11,705 nt of DNA from SAR116 cluster bacterium (GCA_002691725.1 NZIT01000105.1:4436-16140), one strand, 5' to 3'; shown: positions 1 through 7,920, counted from the stretch's first letter. Notes: generated from the sequence alone by a model not told the origin. Program-made: numbers and translations.

Positions 1-607
1 AGCTCATCTCACTCAGGCGGCGCATCAGAGGCTGCAGAATAAGCCCGAAAATAATCACGATTGGCACGATCAAAGCAGGTACGGTTGCGACCGGCCCACC
101 GATATAAAAAAGCACAAAAATAAACAAAAAGACGAAAGGCAGATCAGCAAATACGGTGAAACTCGCAGACCCGATCACCTCTTTCAGCAATTCAAAATCG
201 CGCACCGTATTCGCAACCACGCCAGTCGCCTGTTTAGACATTTTGACACTATGGCTTGAAATTTTTTGGAATAAATCTGCCGATACTCGCCGATCAATTT
301 GTGAACTGGCGTGATCAACAAAAAGCCCACGCAAAATCTTCAGGGTAAAATCGAAGCCCATCACAATCACCACAATAATCGTCAATGTGATGAGCGAAGC
401 AATAGCATTATTCGGGATCACGCGATCATAAACCGTCATGATATAGAGTGATGAGACCAGCGCAAAAATGTTAATCAACACTGATGCTATGATCACCTGA
501 TAATAGACTTTGCGATTCTCATGAATATATTTCCAGAACCAATGCCCGTCTGGAGAAGACGGCTTTTCAGACATACTATTATTTTCAGATACTTTGGTTG
601 TTAACAT
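1..607 (-). CDS. Type I secretion ABC exporter, N-terminal membrane part (partial)
   Basis: The first 202 codons are present and the frame is still open at the left edge, so the rest of the membrane domain and the whole ATPase domain lie outside. I translated it by hand. After a short polar N-terminus (about 25 residues) come HWFWKYI, a first membrane segment (about 37-52), the family-like stretch MTVYDRVIPNNA, a second segment (about 68-84), and two more after RDFELLKEVIGSASFTVFADLPF (about 155-190). This is the ABC transmembrane domain of type I secretion permease/ATPases of the LapB/LssB/PrtD kind, which drive one-step export of RTX-type proteins or adhesins. The LapB/LssB-type N-terminal C39-peptidase-like domain appears to be absent. 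ATG at 607 overlaps the tolC stop (ATGTTAA), implying translational coupling. A second ATG at 574 has no ribosome binding site. Family call is firm; the exact subfamily and substrate are not visible. Confidence 0.88.
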   Translation of the reverse strand, partial: MLTTKVSENNSMSEKPSSPDGHWFWKYIHENRKVYYQVIIASVLINIFALVSSLYIMTVYDRVIPNNAIASLITLTIIVVIVMGFDFTLKILRGLFVDHASSQIDRRVSADLFQKISSHSVKMSKQATGVVANTVRDFELLKEVIGSASFTVFADLPFVFLFIFVLFYIGGPVATVPALIVPIVIIFGLILQPLMRRLSEMS

Positions 608-2079
608 GATTGCTCGCCCTCAGGAAGATCGATATAAGCGCTAAGCTGGTCAGCAAAGAACACACCCTGCAATAAACTCAGCTCAAGATTGATAGTTTGG
701 TTAATATATCTCGCCTTAGCTTCTGACAGCTCAGACAGCAGACGGGCAAGGGCAAGCGGCTCTGACTGCGTCTGACCTTCGCGCGCTTGAACGGATTTCA
801 GCCGTTCTTCCATTTCAGCAATCTGCTCATTTATCTCTTTCAACGCTTCGACAGATTGCCGATGGTCAGATATCACCCTCTGGGTTTGTGATGCATGGCT
901 ACGGATGAGATTAGCCCGTTCCGACATAAGCCCACGCCGCCGCCATTCATTTTCGTTCTTGCGAGCCTTGTTGCTACCGCCATCATAAATCGGCAAGGTC
1001 ATTTGAAGCCTGCCCACAACCTCATATTCATGGCTGAATGAGTCAATATCAAAGAGGGTAGTATCAACATGCTCTGAAATGTTGGGTCGGCGCTCACCTG
1101 TTAGGCGTTGATGTTCAAAATCAAGGCTTTGAATTTGAATCTCCAGCTGTTTCACCTGACGAATGTTTTCGCTGTTTTCAACCTGCACATCATCAGGGCG
1201 GACATCGATAAAGTCATGCGTGTAAGGAAGGATTTGATCAGGGGTTAGCTTAAACCGTGCGATCATATCCCTTTCAATCAAGTCCATCTGACGCTCAGCT
1301 TGCGATAGCGCAATCTCAACTTCAAGTTCCATCAATCGGGCTTCACGCAAGTCACTGATCCGGCCAGCGCCTAATTCAACCCGTTCATAAATGCGGCCTG
1401 TGACTTCTTTCAAATTTGCCAGTTGTTCGGTGTAATGATCATGTAATTGCTGTTGGAAATAATAATTCAGCCCAATATTAATAATGTCAGCGGCGGCCGT
1501 TTCAGTTTCCACAACCACCAACAGTTTGGCAACAGCACGATCATTATCGGCAATCTGCTTGCTGAGTTCTGCGCGTTTACCATCATATAGAGATTGGGTT
1601 AATCGGAAGGTCCCATCGACATTCTTATTTTCAAAGCGGCGGCCAATTGCATATTCTTCACCGGGGCTTGTAAGCCCTCCCGACCGATTAAAATTATCAC
1701 TCGCGACACTGCCTCCAGAAACCGTAAAATCTACTTGAGGAAGTTGACTTGAGCGCGCCTGATCAAAGCGGCTTATCGCTTGGCAGACTTGCGCTCGTTG
1801 CTGTTGGACGGCTGGGGTGGCAAGGATAGCATCGCTGACGGTTAAATGACTTTGACCATAGACCAATGATACTGGCGTCAATATAAAAGCCACCATCATC
1901 ATGATCGCCGTCACGGCAGTCGTCCCTGATGTTGTCCTTGATGTTGTCCTTGATGTCGTCATTAATGTCTTAGAGGGGATAATAACGGCAACGGGATTGC
2001 CGGTAATTTTTTGATACATGTGTCGAAACATTGTTCTATTCGCTTGTTTATCTGTTGATGTTTTAGTCAAGGTGTTCAT
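601..2079 (-). CDS. TolC-family outer-membrane channel of a type I secretion system
   Basis: This 492-residue protein should form the outer-membrane and periplasmic channel of the exporter encoded by the overlapping downstream ABC gene. Its body is rich in long amphipathic helices (for example around 190-270 and 390-450) and shows TolC-like stretches such as LPQVDFTVSGG, LTQSLYDGKR, RISDLREARLMELEVEIALSQAERQ and LTLPIYDGG-type motifs, in the usual two-repeat arrangement. The reading frame is open up to 2136, but ATG 2079 has GGAGG six bases upstream, whereas the earlier ATGs have no such site. With this start the hydrophobic signal-peptide core lies at about residues 55-74, with probable cleavage after VYG (75). 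About 50 polar residues precede it, including a TTSR repeat, which is unusually long. ATG 1962 would give a normal-length signal peptide but has no ribosome binding site. It has no lipobox. Confidence 0.85.
   Translation of the reverse strand: MNTLTKTSTDKQANRTMFRHMYQKITGNPVAVIIPSKTLMTTSRTTSRTTSGTTAVTAIMMMVAFILTPVSLVYGQSHLTVSDAILATPAVQQQRAQVCQAISRFDQARSSQLPQVDFTVSGGSVASDNFNRSGGLTSPGEEYAIGRRFENKNVDGTFRLTQSLYDGKRAELSKQIADNDRAVAKLLVVVETETAAADIINIGLNYYFQQQLHDHYTEQLANLKEVTGRIYERVELGAGRISDLREARLMELEVEIALSQAERQMDLIERDMIARFKLTPDQILPYTHDFIDVRPDDVQVENSENIRQVKQLEIQIQSLDFEHQRLTGERRPNISEHVDTTLFDIDSFSHEYEVVGRLQMTLPIYDGGSNKARKNENEWRRRGLMSERANLIRSHASQTQRVISDHRQSVEALKEINEQIAEMEERLKSVQAREGQTQSEPLALARLLSELSEAKARYINQTINLELSLLQGVFFADQLSAYIDLPEGEQSC
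1922..1969 (-). repeat. In-frame 12-bp tandem repeat in the tolC 5' region
   Basis: Four 12-base units stand head to tail on the plus strand: gtccctgatgtt, gtccttgatgtt, gtccttgatgtc and gtcattaatgtc. The middle two differ by one base and the outer ones by two to four. On the coding strand they give TTSR, TTSR, TTSG with a degenerate first unit (LMTTSR), directly before the hydrophobic signal-peptide core. Because the unit is a multiple of three, copy-number change would lengthen or shorten the N-terminus without breaking the frame. Confidence 0.85.
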
Positions 2080-2085
2080 GACAAA

Positions 2086-2090
2086 CCTCC
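2086..2090 (-). promoter_or_regulatory. Ribosome binding site fixing the tolC start
   Basis: GGAGG reads on the minus strand six bases before ATG 2079. It is the best ribosome binding site near any candidate start of this gene and argues against the longer 511-residue reading from 2136 and against the internal ATGs at 2031 and 1962. Confidence 0.75.
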
Positions 2091-2162
2091 ATCTACTACT
2101 CTGCATTTTCATAACCCTCACTTGAGGCATTGCCATTCAGTCCCTTAAATTCGAGAGGTTGG

Positions 2163-2177
2163 GATCACTGAATGATC
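2163..2177. repeat. Short inverted repeat upstream of tolC
   Basis: GATCA, five bases (ctgaa), then TGATC form a small perfect inverted repeat about 85-115 bases before the tolC start. It could be a protein-binding site in the tolC leader, but GATC is frequent in this window, so chance is a fair explanation. Confidence 0.35.
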
Positions 2178-2326
2178 AGAATAAAATGGAGTATAGAAGG
2201 AAGTGGTTAATATAAAGTTAACGTATTGAAATTTATTATAAATTAACTTTTTTAACCTTTTATATACGTCATCACGAAATAACGGTTGATAATACTGCTT
2301 TGGTATATGTGTTATGCCGTTTCCAT

Positions 2327-2358
2327 AAAAAAAATGACCAGCATCAGCATGGCCATTT
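2327..2358 (-). terminator. Rho-independent terminator after the amidinotransferase gene
   Basis: Reading on the minus strand, AAATGGCCA (2358-2350), a nine-base loop, and TGGTCATTT (2340-2332) form a nine-pair stem with one G-U pair, followed at once by an unbroken run of T (eight T in all at 2334-2327, three of them in the stem). It begins 37 bases after the amidinotransferase stop, in the right orientation to end that transcript and insulate tolC. Confidence 0.82.
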
Positions 2359-2394
2359 CTTTCATAATTCAGCATTTTGTTTCATAAAATCTGC

Positions 2395-3537
2395 TTATTG
2401 TTTAGGAAAATAATCCTCACAACTGCCTTCCCGATAGACGTCTGCTGTACAGCAATGTAAGCCACCACCAAAAGCGTAAGCATCGCGCAATTCTACCTCA
2501 AGGACATTCATGCCAAGTTTATCCATTTGCTCTGCCTGATAGACTTCTGTTTTTTCGACACATACGGTTTTGGGATCAAGCACCAGAACATTCATCGACA
2601 GCCATACGGAGGAGTAACAAAGTGGCGGTGGTGCGTTATGCGCAGGCTGTGCCGCGTCAACAATCTCCCAGCCATTTTTTTCAAACATAGCGCGTTGATC
2701 ATCAGGTAGGCGACGTTGTGGATTATTGAGAATAAGCCCTGGCCGCAATGGCGTAAAGGTCGCATCAATATGAATGGGATAAGGATCACCGGGGAAGTTA
2801 ACCGCATGAACTCTATGATCAGGATAATGCCGCTGAAGCCAGTCAATCCCTTTAAGATTGGTGGTAAAGCCATGTTGAACAACAAGGTCTTTGCCAAAGC
2901 GCAAGACGTCTGCTGCATCAAATAGCGGTTCTTCCTCGGTCGTCACAAAATATTTATCTGCTGTCCATTCGAGCCGCTTTTGCTCTCCGATTTTCTCAGA
3001 CAAGTAATCCGGCCGATAATCCGCATTGGTTAGCCGTGGCTTAGGCGCCGATTCGTGGCGCATCTTCGGGTCTTCCATATAATAGCGCTGAAGCAATGGC
3101 CGATAGCATAGATACTCAAACCAACGACACCGATAGCTCATCGTGGCTTCGAGCATTTCTTTGCCAACAGTCAGCAAAACATCACGCGGCGGCATACAGC
3201 CAAACATGGTTTCGGTTTCCCAATCTGGTGTTGCGGTCGGCTGATTAAAATCAAGCGGCGTCGGGCGATCAACAATAACTCCGCGCTTTTCCAGCATAGA
3301 AGCAAAGTTATCTAGCAGCGCATTGGCACGATCAACCGTTTCCTGTGGGCGCGGACCATATTGGCCACGCATATCCGAATCTTCGGGGACTTTAGCATCA
3401 AGAGCTGGCTCCGGGGCTGGAATACAGCCGCCATCAGCACGGCCAACAATGACATGCTTTAACGGATCCCATTCATTCCAGCTTGATACAATCGTTTGTG
3501 GTGCCTCGGTGGTCGCAGGTTCAGCCTGATCAGTCAT
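2395..3537 (-). CDS. Glycine amidinotransferase-like enzyme (AGAT/GATM family)
   Basis: This 380-residue protein is alignable over its full length with animal L-arginine:glycine amidinotransferase, a family that moves the amidino group from arginine to an amine. Recognisable stretches are SSWNEWDPLKHVIVGRA (19-35), MPPRDVLLTVG (115-125), WFEYLCYR (139-146), EEPLFDAADVLRFGKD (202-217), PIHIDATF (254-261), WLSMNVLVLD (312-321) and GGGLHCCTADV (357-367). The catalytic triad is intact: Asp207, His256 and nucleophile Cys362, with Asp258 and Arg275 at arginine-binding positions (matched from memory of the human enzyme). At the positions of human Asn300 and Met302, which help set the acceptor, it has Tyr253 and Ile255, so the acceptor may not be glycine. 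It has no signal peptide, so it is cytoplasmic. ATG 3537 has GGAG six bases upstream. It is single-gene, divergent from the methyltransferase, and ends at a strong terminator. Product could be guanidinoacetate or another guanidino compound. Confidence 0.88.
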   Translation of the reverse strand: MTDQAEPATTEAPQTIVSSWNEWDPLKHVIVGRADGGCIPAPEPALDAKVPEDSDMRGQYGPRPQETVDRANALLDNFASMLEKRGVIVDRPTPLDFNQPTATPDWETETMFGCMPPRDVLLTVGKEMLEATMSYRCRWFEYLCYRPLLQRYYMEDPKMRHESAPKPRLTNADYRPDYLSEKIGEQKRLEWTADKYFVTTEEEPLFDAADVLRFGKDLVVQHGFTTNLKGIDWLQRHYPDHRVHAVNFPGDPYPIHIDATFTPLRPGLILNNPQRRLPDDQRAMFEKNGWEIVDAAQPAHNAPPPLCYSSVWLSMNVLVLDPKTVCVEKTEVYQAEQMDKLGMNVLEVELRDAYAFGGGLHCCTADVYREGSCEDYFPKQ

Positions 3538-3705
3538 ATATTTCTCCAGAGATGGCTTTTCTAGACTCGTTTTCTCAACAACTATTTCTTGGCGGCAACA
3601 CTAATGCAAAAAAATATTTTGAGCAATCGCCTATTTTTAAGTAATTATTAACCAATACCAATTAGTATAAATAATGAGCAGAGGAATAAGACTTAGGAAT
3701 AGAAT
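3538..3705. promoter_or_regulatory. Divergent promoter region, amidinotransferase / CFA-like gene
   Basis: The 168-bp gap separates two genes transcribed away from each other, so it must carry both promoters unless one is read from elsewhere. Its middle (about 3600-3675) is AT-rich. For the plus-strand gene a TATAAA box (3666-3671) lies 34 bases before the start, without a good -35 box. For the minus-strand gene I see only weak candidates. Ribosome binding sites stand at both ends: AGGA seven bases before ATG 3706, and GGAG six bases before ATG 3537. Confidence 0.55.
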
Positions 3706-4893
3706 ATGCTGGGCAAATGGTTGCAATGGCAATGTGAAGATGCACTACATGCCATAAAATGTGGAATAATTTTGCCTAATGGGCAAAGCATAACTTCAGC
3801 TCAAGACGGCTACCCCACCGTCAAGTTTTTATCGTGGAAAACTATTTTCCAATTACCGTTTCAGCCATCTCTTGCTATTGGCGAAGCCTATGCGAATGGC
3901 ACCATGATTATCCATGATGGCACGCTTTATGATGCGCTTAAAGCAATGATAGAAGTCAAAGAGAATACACAAACCACGATGTTATCAAAGCTGACAACAT
4001 TGTATGAGGGTGCGTTCTTGTATCGCAAAGATGGCCGGCGGAGAGCGCAATCCGCGCATAATATCCATTCTCATTATGATATAGGCAATGCGTTTTATGA
4101 TCTTTTCCTTGACCCTGATTTGCAATATTCATGCGGCTATTTCCCCGATTTGGATACCGACCTCCCCGAAGCGCAAGTAGCCAAGAAAGCGCATATTGCG
4201 AAAAAATTAATGCTTACCAAAAAAGCAACCGTGCTAGATATTGGCTGTGGTTGGGGCGGCTTGGGATTAACCCTTGCGCGTGATCATGGGGCGTCAGTTA
4301 CTGGCATTACCTTATCGAAAGAACAGCTCATCACCGCCCAGGCCAGAGCCGCGAAAGAACCCGATTTACCTGTTGATTTCATCTATCGTGACTATCGGGA
4401 TGAAACCCAACTCTATGACCATATTGTTTCGGTTGGCATGTTTGAGCATGTCGGCAAAAAACAGTTTCCTATCTACTTTCGGGCGATTGACCGTCTGCTC
4501 AAAAAAGATGGCGTCGCCGTCATTCATACTATAGGGTCTTCGCTTGCCTCATCAGGGTCTGATCCTTTTATTAGCAAGTATATTTTCCCGGGTGGCTATA
4601 TTCCAAAACTGTCTGAGATCATGACTAGCATTGAGCAAACATCTCTGCGCGTCACCGATATAGAAGTATGGCATGACCATTATGCCAAGACGCTACGGTG
4701 TTGGCGTGAGCGCTTCATGGCAAAACGGGATGAAGCGCTGGCCATGTTTGATGATCGATTTTGCCGAATATGGGAGTTTTATTTAGCCGGATGTGAGCTT
4801 GCCTTCAGCCATAGTCAACTGGTGGTGTATCAAATCCAAATCAGCAAATCAAAAGGCGTCGTTCCGATCTCGCGTGATTATCTCTATCGCTGA
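3706..4893 (+). CDS. cfa: Cyclopropane-fatty-acyl-phospholipid synthase-like methyltransferase
   Basis: The 395-residue protein matches the length and motif order of E. coli Cfa (382), which adds a methylene group from S-adenosylmethionine across double bonds of membrane phospholipid acyl chains. It has an N-terminal lipid-binding-type part (about 35-100), then HYDIGNAFYDLFLD (123-136), YSCGYF (141-146), the SAM-binding loop DIGCGWGG (178-185), GITLSKEQ (200-207), MFEHVG (245-250), FISKYIFPGGYIP (288-300) and HYAKTLRCW (325-333). The residues corresponding to the E. coli active site and bicarbonate ligands are all kept: Cys143, Glu247, His274, Ile276 and Tyr326. It is therefore probably active, though some family members make methyl-branched acyl chains instead. 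It acts at the cytoplasmic face of the inner membrane. It is the only plus-strand gene, and its stop lies 9 bp from the stop of the converging transporter gene. Confidence 0.88.
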   Translation: MLGKWLQWQCEDALHAIKCGIILPNGQSITSAQDGYPTVKFLSWKTIFQLPFQPSLAIGEAYANGTMIIHDGTLYDALKAMIEVKENTQTTMLSKLTTLYEGAFLYRKDGRRRAQSAHNIHSHYDIGNAFYDLFLDPDLQYSCGYFPDLDTDLPEAQVAKKAHIAKKLMLTKKATVLDIGCGWGGLGLTLARDHGASVTGITLSKEQLITAQARAAKEPDLPVDFIYRDYRDETQLYDHIVSVGMFEHVGKKQFPIYFRAIDRLLKKDGVAVIHTIGSSLASSGSDPFISKYIFPGGYIPKLSEIMTSIEQTSLRVTDIEVWHDHYAKTLRCWRERFMAKRDEALAMFDDRFCRIWEFYLAGCELAFSHSQLVVYQIQISKSKGVVPISRDYLYR

Positions 4894-4902
4894 TCATTCT
4901 GA

Positions 4903-5841
4903 TCAAACAGCCAACGCATGTTGTCTTTCGCGCCAAATGATATAGCCATTCGCAATCAGGATAACTAACGCCCCTAGATAGAACATGGCGGGGGGAGATT
5001 CCTGGAAAAATAGCGCCCCTGTGATGACGCCAGCTGGTATCGTGAGGAAATGCACAGGCGCTAAAACACTTGCCGGGGCATAGACATGGCTTGCCGCCAT
5101 AAAAAATTGCTGAAAGCTGGCAACTATTCCAATAATAACCATGAACGGCCATATCGCCATCGCCATAGACATATCCTCGCCGCATATGATCACCAAGATA
5201 AATGAGACGATCATACCAGCGGCATTATACCAAAGCGCGGTTGTTGCAGGCGGATTGCTTTTGCCCAATTGCCGCAACATCAGAAACATAATGCTCCCAA
5301 AAAAGGGTGACGCTAAACCAAGCGCAATACCAAAACTGATAAGAGGATCAGAAAAATGCGGGGCTTGGGTTTCTTGCCAAACCAGAACCAGCACTCCTAT
5401 GGCGCCAATCCCTACCGCCGCCAGCCGATGCCTGCCAACCCGTTCAGCGATAACAAGAGGTGCCAATATGGTGATAAAAATTGGCATGGTTTGCGATAAC
5501 GCCGCGGCAAGCGATATATCGAGATAGATGACAGCACCAAACCAGCTAAATAATCCAAGCATGCCAGACGATATCCGCAAGCTTAATGTTTTCCAGTTGC
5601 TGATGCTGAGAACCTTTGACCCACGTTGCCACACACCATAGGCGAATAGCAAGGGCAGACAAAACGCATATCGCGCCAGTAATATCGTAAAAAACGGTAC
5701 TGTATCCCTGATGCTTTTGACCATGGCGGCTAGGCCAAGCGCAAGAATAATTTCCAAGATGAGAAAGGTGATGCCCAGAGCCAGGAAAACTGGCTGCACG
5801 GTATCATCATGGGGCTTTGGGTAATGTGGCGCGTGAGTCAT
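4903..5841 (-). CDS. EamA/DMT-family inner-membrane transporter
   Basis: This 312-residue, very hydrophobic protein has about ten membrane segments in two homologous halves (roughly 18-150 and 168-303), the layout of drug/metabolite transporters of the EamA type. Family-like stretches include [11 protein letters not shown], the substrate-pore helix region [21 protein letters not shown] and its second-half counterpart [21 protein letters not shown]. Such proteins carry small metabolites (amino acids, nucleobases, S-adenosylmethionine, drugs), usually outward, and the sequence alone does not give the substrate. Its ATG overlaps the thymidine kinase stop by four bases (ATGA) and has only a weak ribosome binding site, so translation is probably coupled to tdk. 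It is the last gene of the minus-strand run, and no clear terminator is visible after it. Confidence 0.85.
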   Translation of the reverse strand: MTHAPHYPKPHDDTVQPVFLALGITFLILEIILALGLAAMVKSIRDTVPFFTILLARYAFCLPLLFAYGVWQRGSKVLSISNWKTLSLRISSGMLGLFSWFGAVIYLDISLAAALSQTMPIFITILAPLVIAERVGRHRLAAVGIGAIGVLVLVWQETQAPHFSDPLISFGIALGLASPFFGSIMFLMLRQLGKSNPPATTALWYNAAGMIVSFILVIICGEDMSMAMAIWPFMVIIGIVASFQQFFMAASHVYAPASVLAPVHFLTIPAGVITGALFFQESPPAMFYLGALVILIANGYIIWRERQHALAV

Positions 5842-6422
5842 ACTTTGCCAATATCGCGGTCAACCCAATGCTGCCGGCATACCGACACATATAAATCATT
5901 ACCGCCGATAGCAATTTGCTCGCCTGCCTGGATCGGCTTGCCATCAGCATCTAGCCGCATGACCATCGTCGCTTTTCGGCCGCACCAGCAAATCGTCCGT
6001 ATTTCCCGAATATTATCCGATAGCGCCAAAAGCGCGGCACTTCCGGGGAATAGCTCACCCTGAAAGTCAGTCCTGAGCCCGTAAGCCAAGACAGGAATAT
6101 CCAACTGATCAGCAACTTGCGTTAACTGCCAGACTTGCTCGGTGCTTAGAAACTGCGCCTCATCGACAAGCAGACAGCTAATGCTGTTCTGATCATGCTG
6201 CTGCCTCACCATAGCCAGTAAATCATCACCTTCGTTGAAGGTGATGGCATCAGAGGCAATGCCAATGCGTGAGCTAATGACCGCATCGCCGTATCGATTA
6301 TCAATACCAGCGGTCATCAGCATCGTCCGCATGCCACGTTCATGATAGTTATGCGAGGCCTGCAACAGGATCGTTGATTTACCCGCGTTCATGGCCGAGT
6401 AATTAAAATATAACTTGGCCAT
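5838..6422 (-). CDS. tdk: Thymidine kinase, type II
   Basis: The enzyme phosphorylates thymidine (and deoxyuridine) to the monophosphate with ATP in the cytoplasmic salvage pathway. At 194 residues it is slightly shorter than E. coli Tdk, and its key positions fall at the same numbers. The P-loop is MNAGKST (11-17), Walker B and catalytic Glu are in VDEAQFL (86-92, Glu88), the thymidine-side loop is YGLRTDF (114-120), and the zinc site is Cys145, Cys147, Cys182 and His185 (CWC and CRQH). All features of an active enzyme are present. AGGG stands six bases before ATG 6422. Only 15 bases separate it from the aldehyde dehydrogenase stop, and it overlaps the transporter start by four bases, so it is an internal operon gene. 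The catabolic-looking partners are not obviously linked to its role. Confidence 0.95.
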   Translation of the reverse strand: MAKLYFNYSAMNAGKSTILLQASHNYHERGMRTMLMTAGIDNRYGDAVISSRIGIASDAITFNEGDDLLAMVRQQHDQNSISCLLVDEAQFLSTEQVWQLTQVADQLDIPVLAYGLRTDFQGELFPGSAALLALSDNIREIRTICWCGRKATMVMRLDADGKPIQAGEQIAIGGNDLYVSVCRQHWVDRDIGKV

Positions 6423-6437
6423 GAGGAACCCTATGGA

Positions 6438-7868
6438 TTACTGCGCGCCGCCAAGAATAGCTTTGGTTTCCAGATATTCTTCAAAACCCCATTCTGCCTT
6501 TTCACGACCATTACCAGATTGCTTATAGCCGCCAAATGGCGCTTCCGCGCCGCCACCAGTGTAATTGATATGAACTTGGCCAGCCCGCAACTCACGCGCG
6601 TAATCCATCATCTGATCCATATTTGCCGGGTCACCAGATACATAAGCGGCCAGGCCATAATCGGTATCATTGGCAATGGCGATAGCATCATCACGATCAT
6701 TGTAAGACAGAATAGATAAGACAGGCCCAAAGATTTCTTCACGGGCAATTGTCATATCATTTGTGACATTTCCAAAAATCGTTGGCCGAACAAAATAGCC
6801 GCGATTGAAGCCATCGGGACGACCTGTGCCGCCCGTGGCCAGAGTCGCGCCTTCATCAATGCCTTGCTGGATCAGGTCCTGCACCTTGGTGAACTGAACT
6901 TCACTAACCAGCGGCCCCATTTCCGTGTTTTCTGATGATGGATCGCCAACAACAACCTTTTCAGCAGCGGCCTTCGCAACGGCTAATGCCTCATCATGGC
7001 GCGCCGCCGGAACCAGCATACGGGTCGGCGCATTACATGACTGACCTGTGTTTTCCATCACTCCTGAGACGCCGCGTTCAATAGTTTGTGCCATCGCGGC
7101 ATCATCAAGAACAATATTGGCTGATTTGCCGCCAAGTTCCTGCGCCACCCGCTTGACCGTATCTGCCGATGCCTTGGCAACAGCGATACCGCCGCGCGTT
7201 GAGCCAGTAAACGACATCAGCGCGATATCAGGATGAGCGCTCATCGCCTCACCAACGATAGGGCCAAATCCATTAACAATATTAAGCACCCCGGCAGGCA
7301 CACCTGCAGTATGACAAATCTCAGCAACCAGCATCGTTGATAGAGGCGCAACCTCACTTGGCTTAAGCACAGACGTACAGCCTGAGGCCAGACAGGGCGC
7401 CAATTTTGCCATGACCTGATTAATTGGCCAGTTCCATGGCGTGATTAACCCACAAACTCCAATAGGTTCACGGCGGATCATGAAATTGCCATGCGGATAT
7501 TCAAAGGTGAAATCACCAAGAACTCGGATAGCCGCTTTGAGATGGCCAAGGCCAACCGATGCCTGACCACCTTTTGCCAGATTAATCGGGGCACCCATTT
7601 CAATCATGATGGCATGGGCGACCTCATCATAACGGCGCTTATATTCTTCACGCACCGCGGTAAGCAGCTCAACTCTTTCCTTTACCGAGAACCGCGAATA
7701 ACCAGGAAAGGCTTTTGTAGCGGCGGCAACAGCAAGGTCAACATCCGCAGCCGAACCCATACTGATCTGGCCTGATGGTTCTTCTGTTGCCGGGTTAATC
7801 ACATCAATCGTTTCAGGTTTAACCGGATCAACCCATTTGCCATCAATGTAGAATTGTAAAAATTTCAT
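6438..7868 (-). CDS. Aldehyde dehydrogenase, NAD(P)-dependent
   Basis: This 476-residue protein oxidises an aldehyde to a carboxylic acid. The superfamily signature is complete: TPWNWP (144-149, oxyanion Asn146), cofactor-binding LKPSE (168-172), FTGSTRGG (220-227), general base Glu244 in QELGGKSAN, nucleophile Cys278 in TGQSCNAPT, REEIFGPV (376-383), and the C-terminal PFGGYKQSG (444-452). The GQSCNAPTR context resembles a group that includes the Rhodococcus 6-oxolauric-acid dehydrogenase CddD, but the real substrate cannot be read. The frame is open to 7931, which would overlap the upstream gene and add 21 unusual residues. ATG 7868 has GAGGA upstream at good spacing and yields the standard N-terminus MKFLQFYIDGKW. 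It follows the decarboxylase-like gene by 52 bases and precedes tdk by 15, so the two catabolic genes probably act together. Confidence 0.93.
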   Translation of the reverse strand: MKFLQFYIDGKWVDPVKPETIDVINPATEEPSGQISMGSAADVDLAVAAATKAFPGYSRFSVKERVELLTAVREEYKRRYDEVAHAIMIEMGAPINLAKGGQASVGLGHLKAAIRVLGDFTFEYPHGNFMIRREPIGVCGLITPWNWPINQVMAKLAPCLASGCTSVLKPSEVAPLSTMLVAEICHTAGVPAGVLNIVNGFGPIVGEAMSAHPDIALMSFTGSTRGGIAVAKASADTVKRVAQELGGKSANIVLDDAAMAQTIERGVSGVMENTGQSCNAPTRMLVPAARHDEALAVAKAAAEKVVVGDPSSENTEMGPLVSEVQFTKVQDLIQQGIDEGATLATGGTGRPDGFNRGYFVRPTIFGNVTNDMTIAREEIFGPVLSILSYNDRDDAIAIANDTDYGLAAYVSGDPANMDQMMDYARELRAGQVHINYTGGGAEAPFGGYKQSGNGREKAEWGFEEYLETKAILGGAQ

Positions 7869-7875
7869 GATTTTA

Positions 7876-7880
7876 TCCTC
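7876..7880 (-). promoter_or_regulatory. Ribosome binding site fixing the aldehyde dehydrogenase start
   Basis: GAGGA on the minus strand ends seven bases before ATG 7868. It decides for the 476-residue protein over the longer reading that would start at 7931 inside the preceding gene. Confidence 0.75.
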
Positions 7881-7920
7881 ATATTTTGAACTTAAACACG
7901 GATCATCTCCGCCTTTAGTG

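Larger units (their letters stand above)
2080..2394. other. AT-rich intergenic region between tolC and the amidinotransferase gene
   Basis: This 315-bp gap holds the terminator of the amidinotransferase gene (2327-2358), a strongly AT-rich block (about 2185-2280), and the upstream region of tolC. On the minus strand a perfect TATAAT sits at 2240-2235, but no good -35 box lies 16-18 bases before it, so it is only a candidate promoter. An inverted repeat lies at 2163-2177. A 76-codon open frame (2145-2375, minus) crosses the terminator, has no ribosome binding site and resembles nothing I know, so I do not call it a gene. Confidence 0.6.

Noticed and set aside
2080..2136. Upstream extension of the TolC protein to ATG 2136
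   Set aside because: The GGAGG site lies within this stretch and serves ATG 2079; the extra 19 residues have no ribosome binding site or recognisable sequence.
2145..2375. 76-codon minus-strand frame in the tolC upstream gap
   Set aside because: It runs through the terminator hairpin and T tract at 2327-2358, has no ribosome binding site, lies in AT-rich DNA and resembles no family I know.
2592..2921. 109-codon minus-strand frame inside the amidinotransferase gene
   Set aside because: It is an alternative frame of a gene whose full-length homology and catalytic residues are clear.
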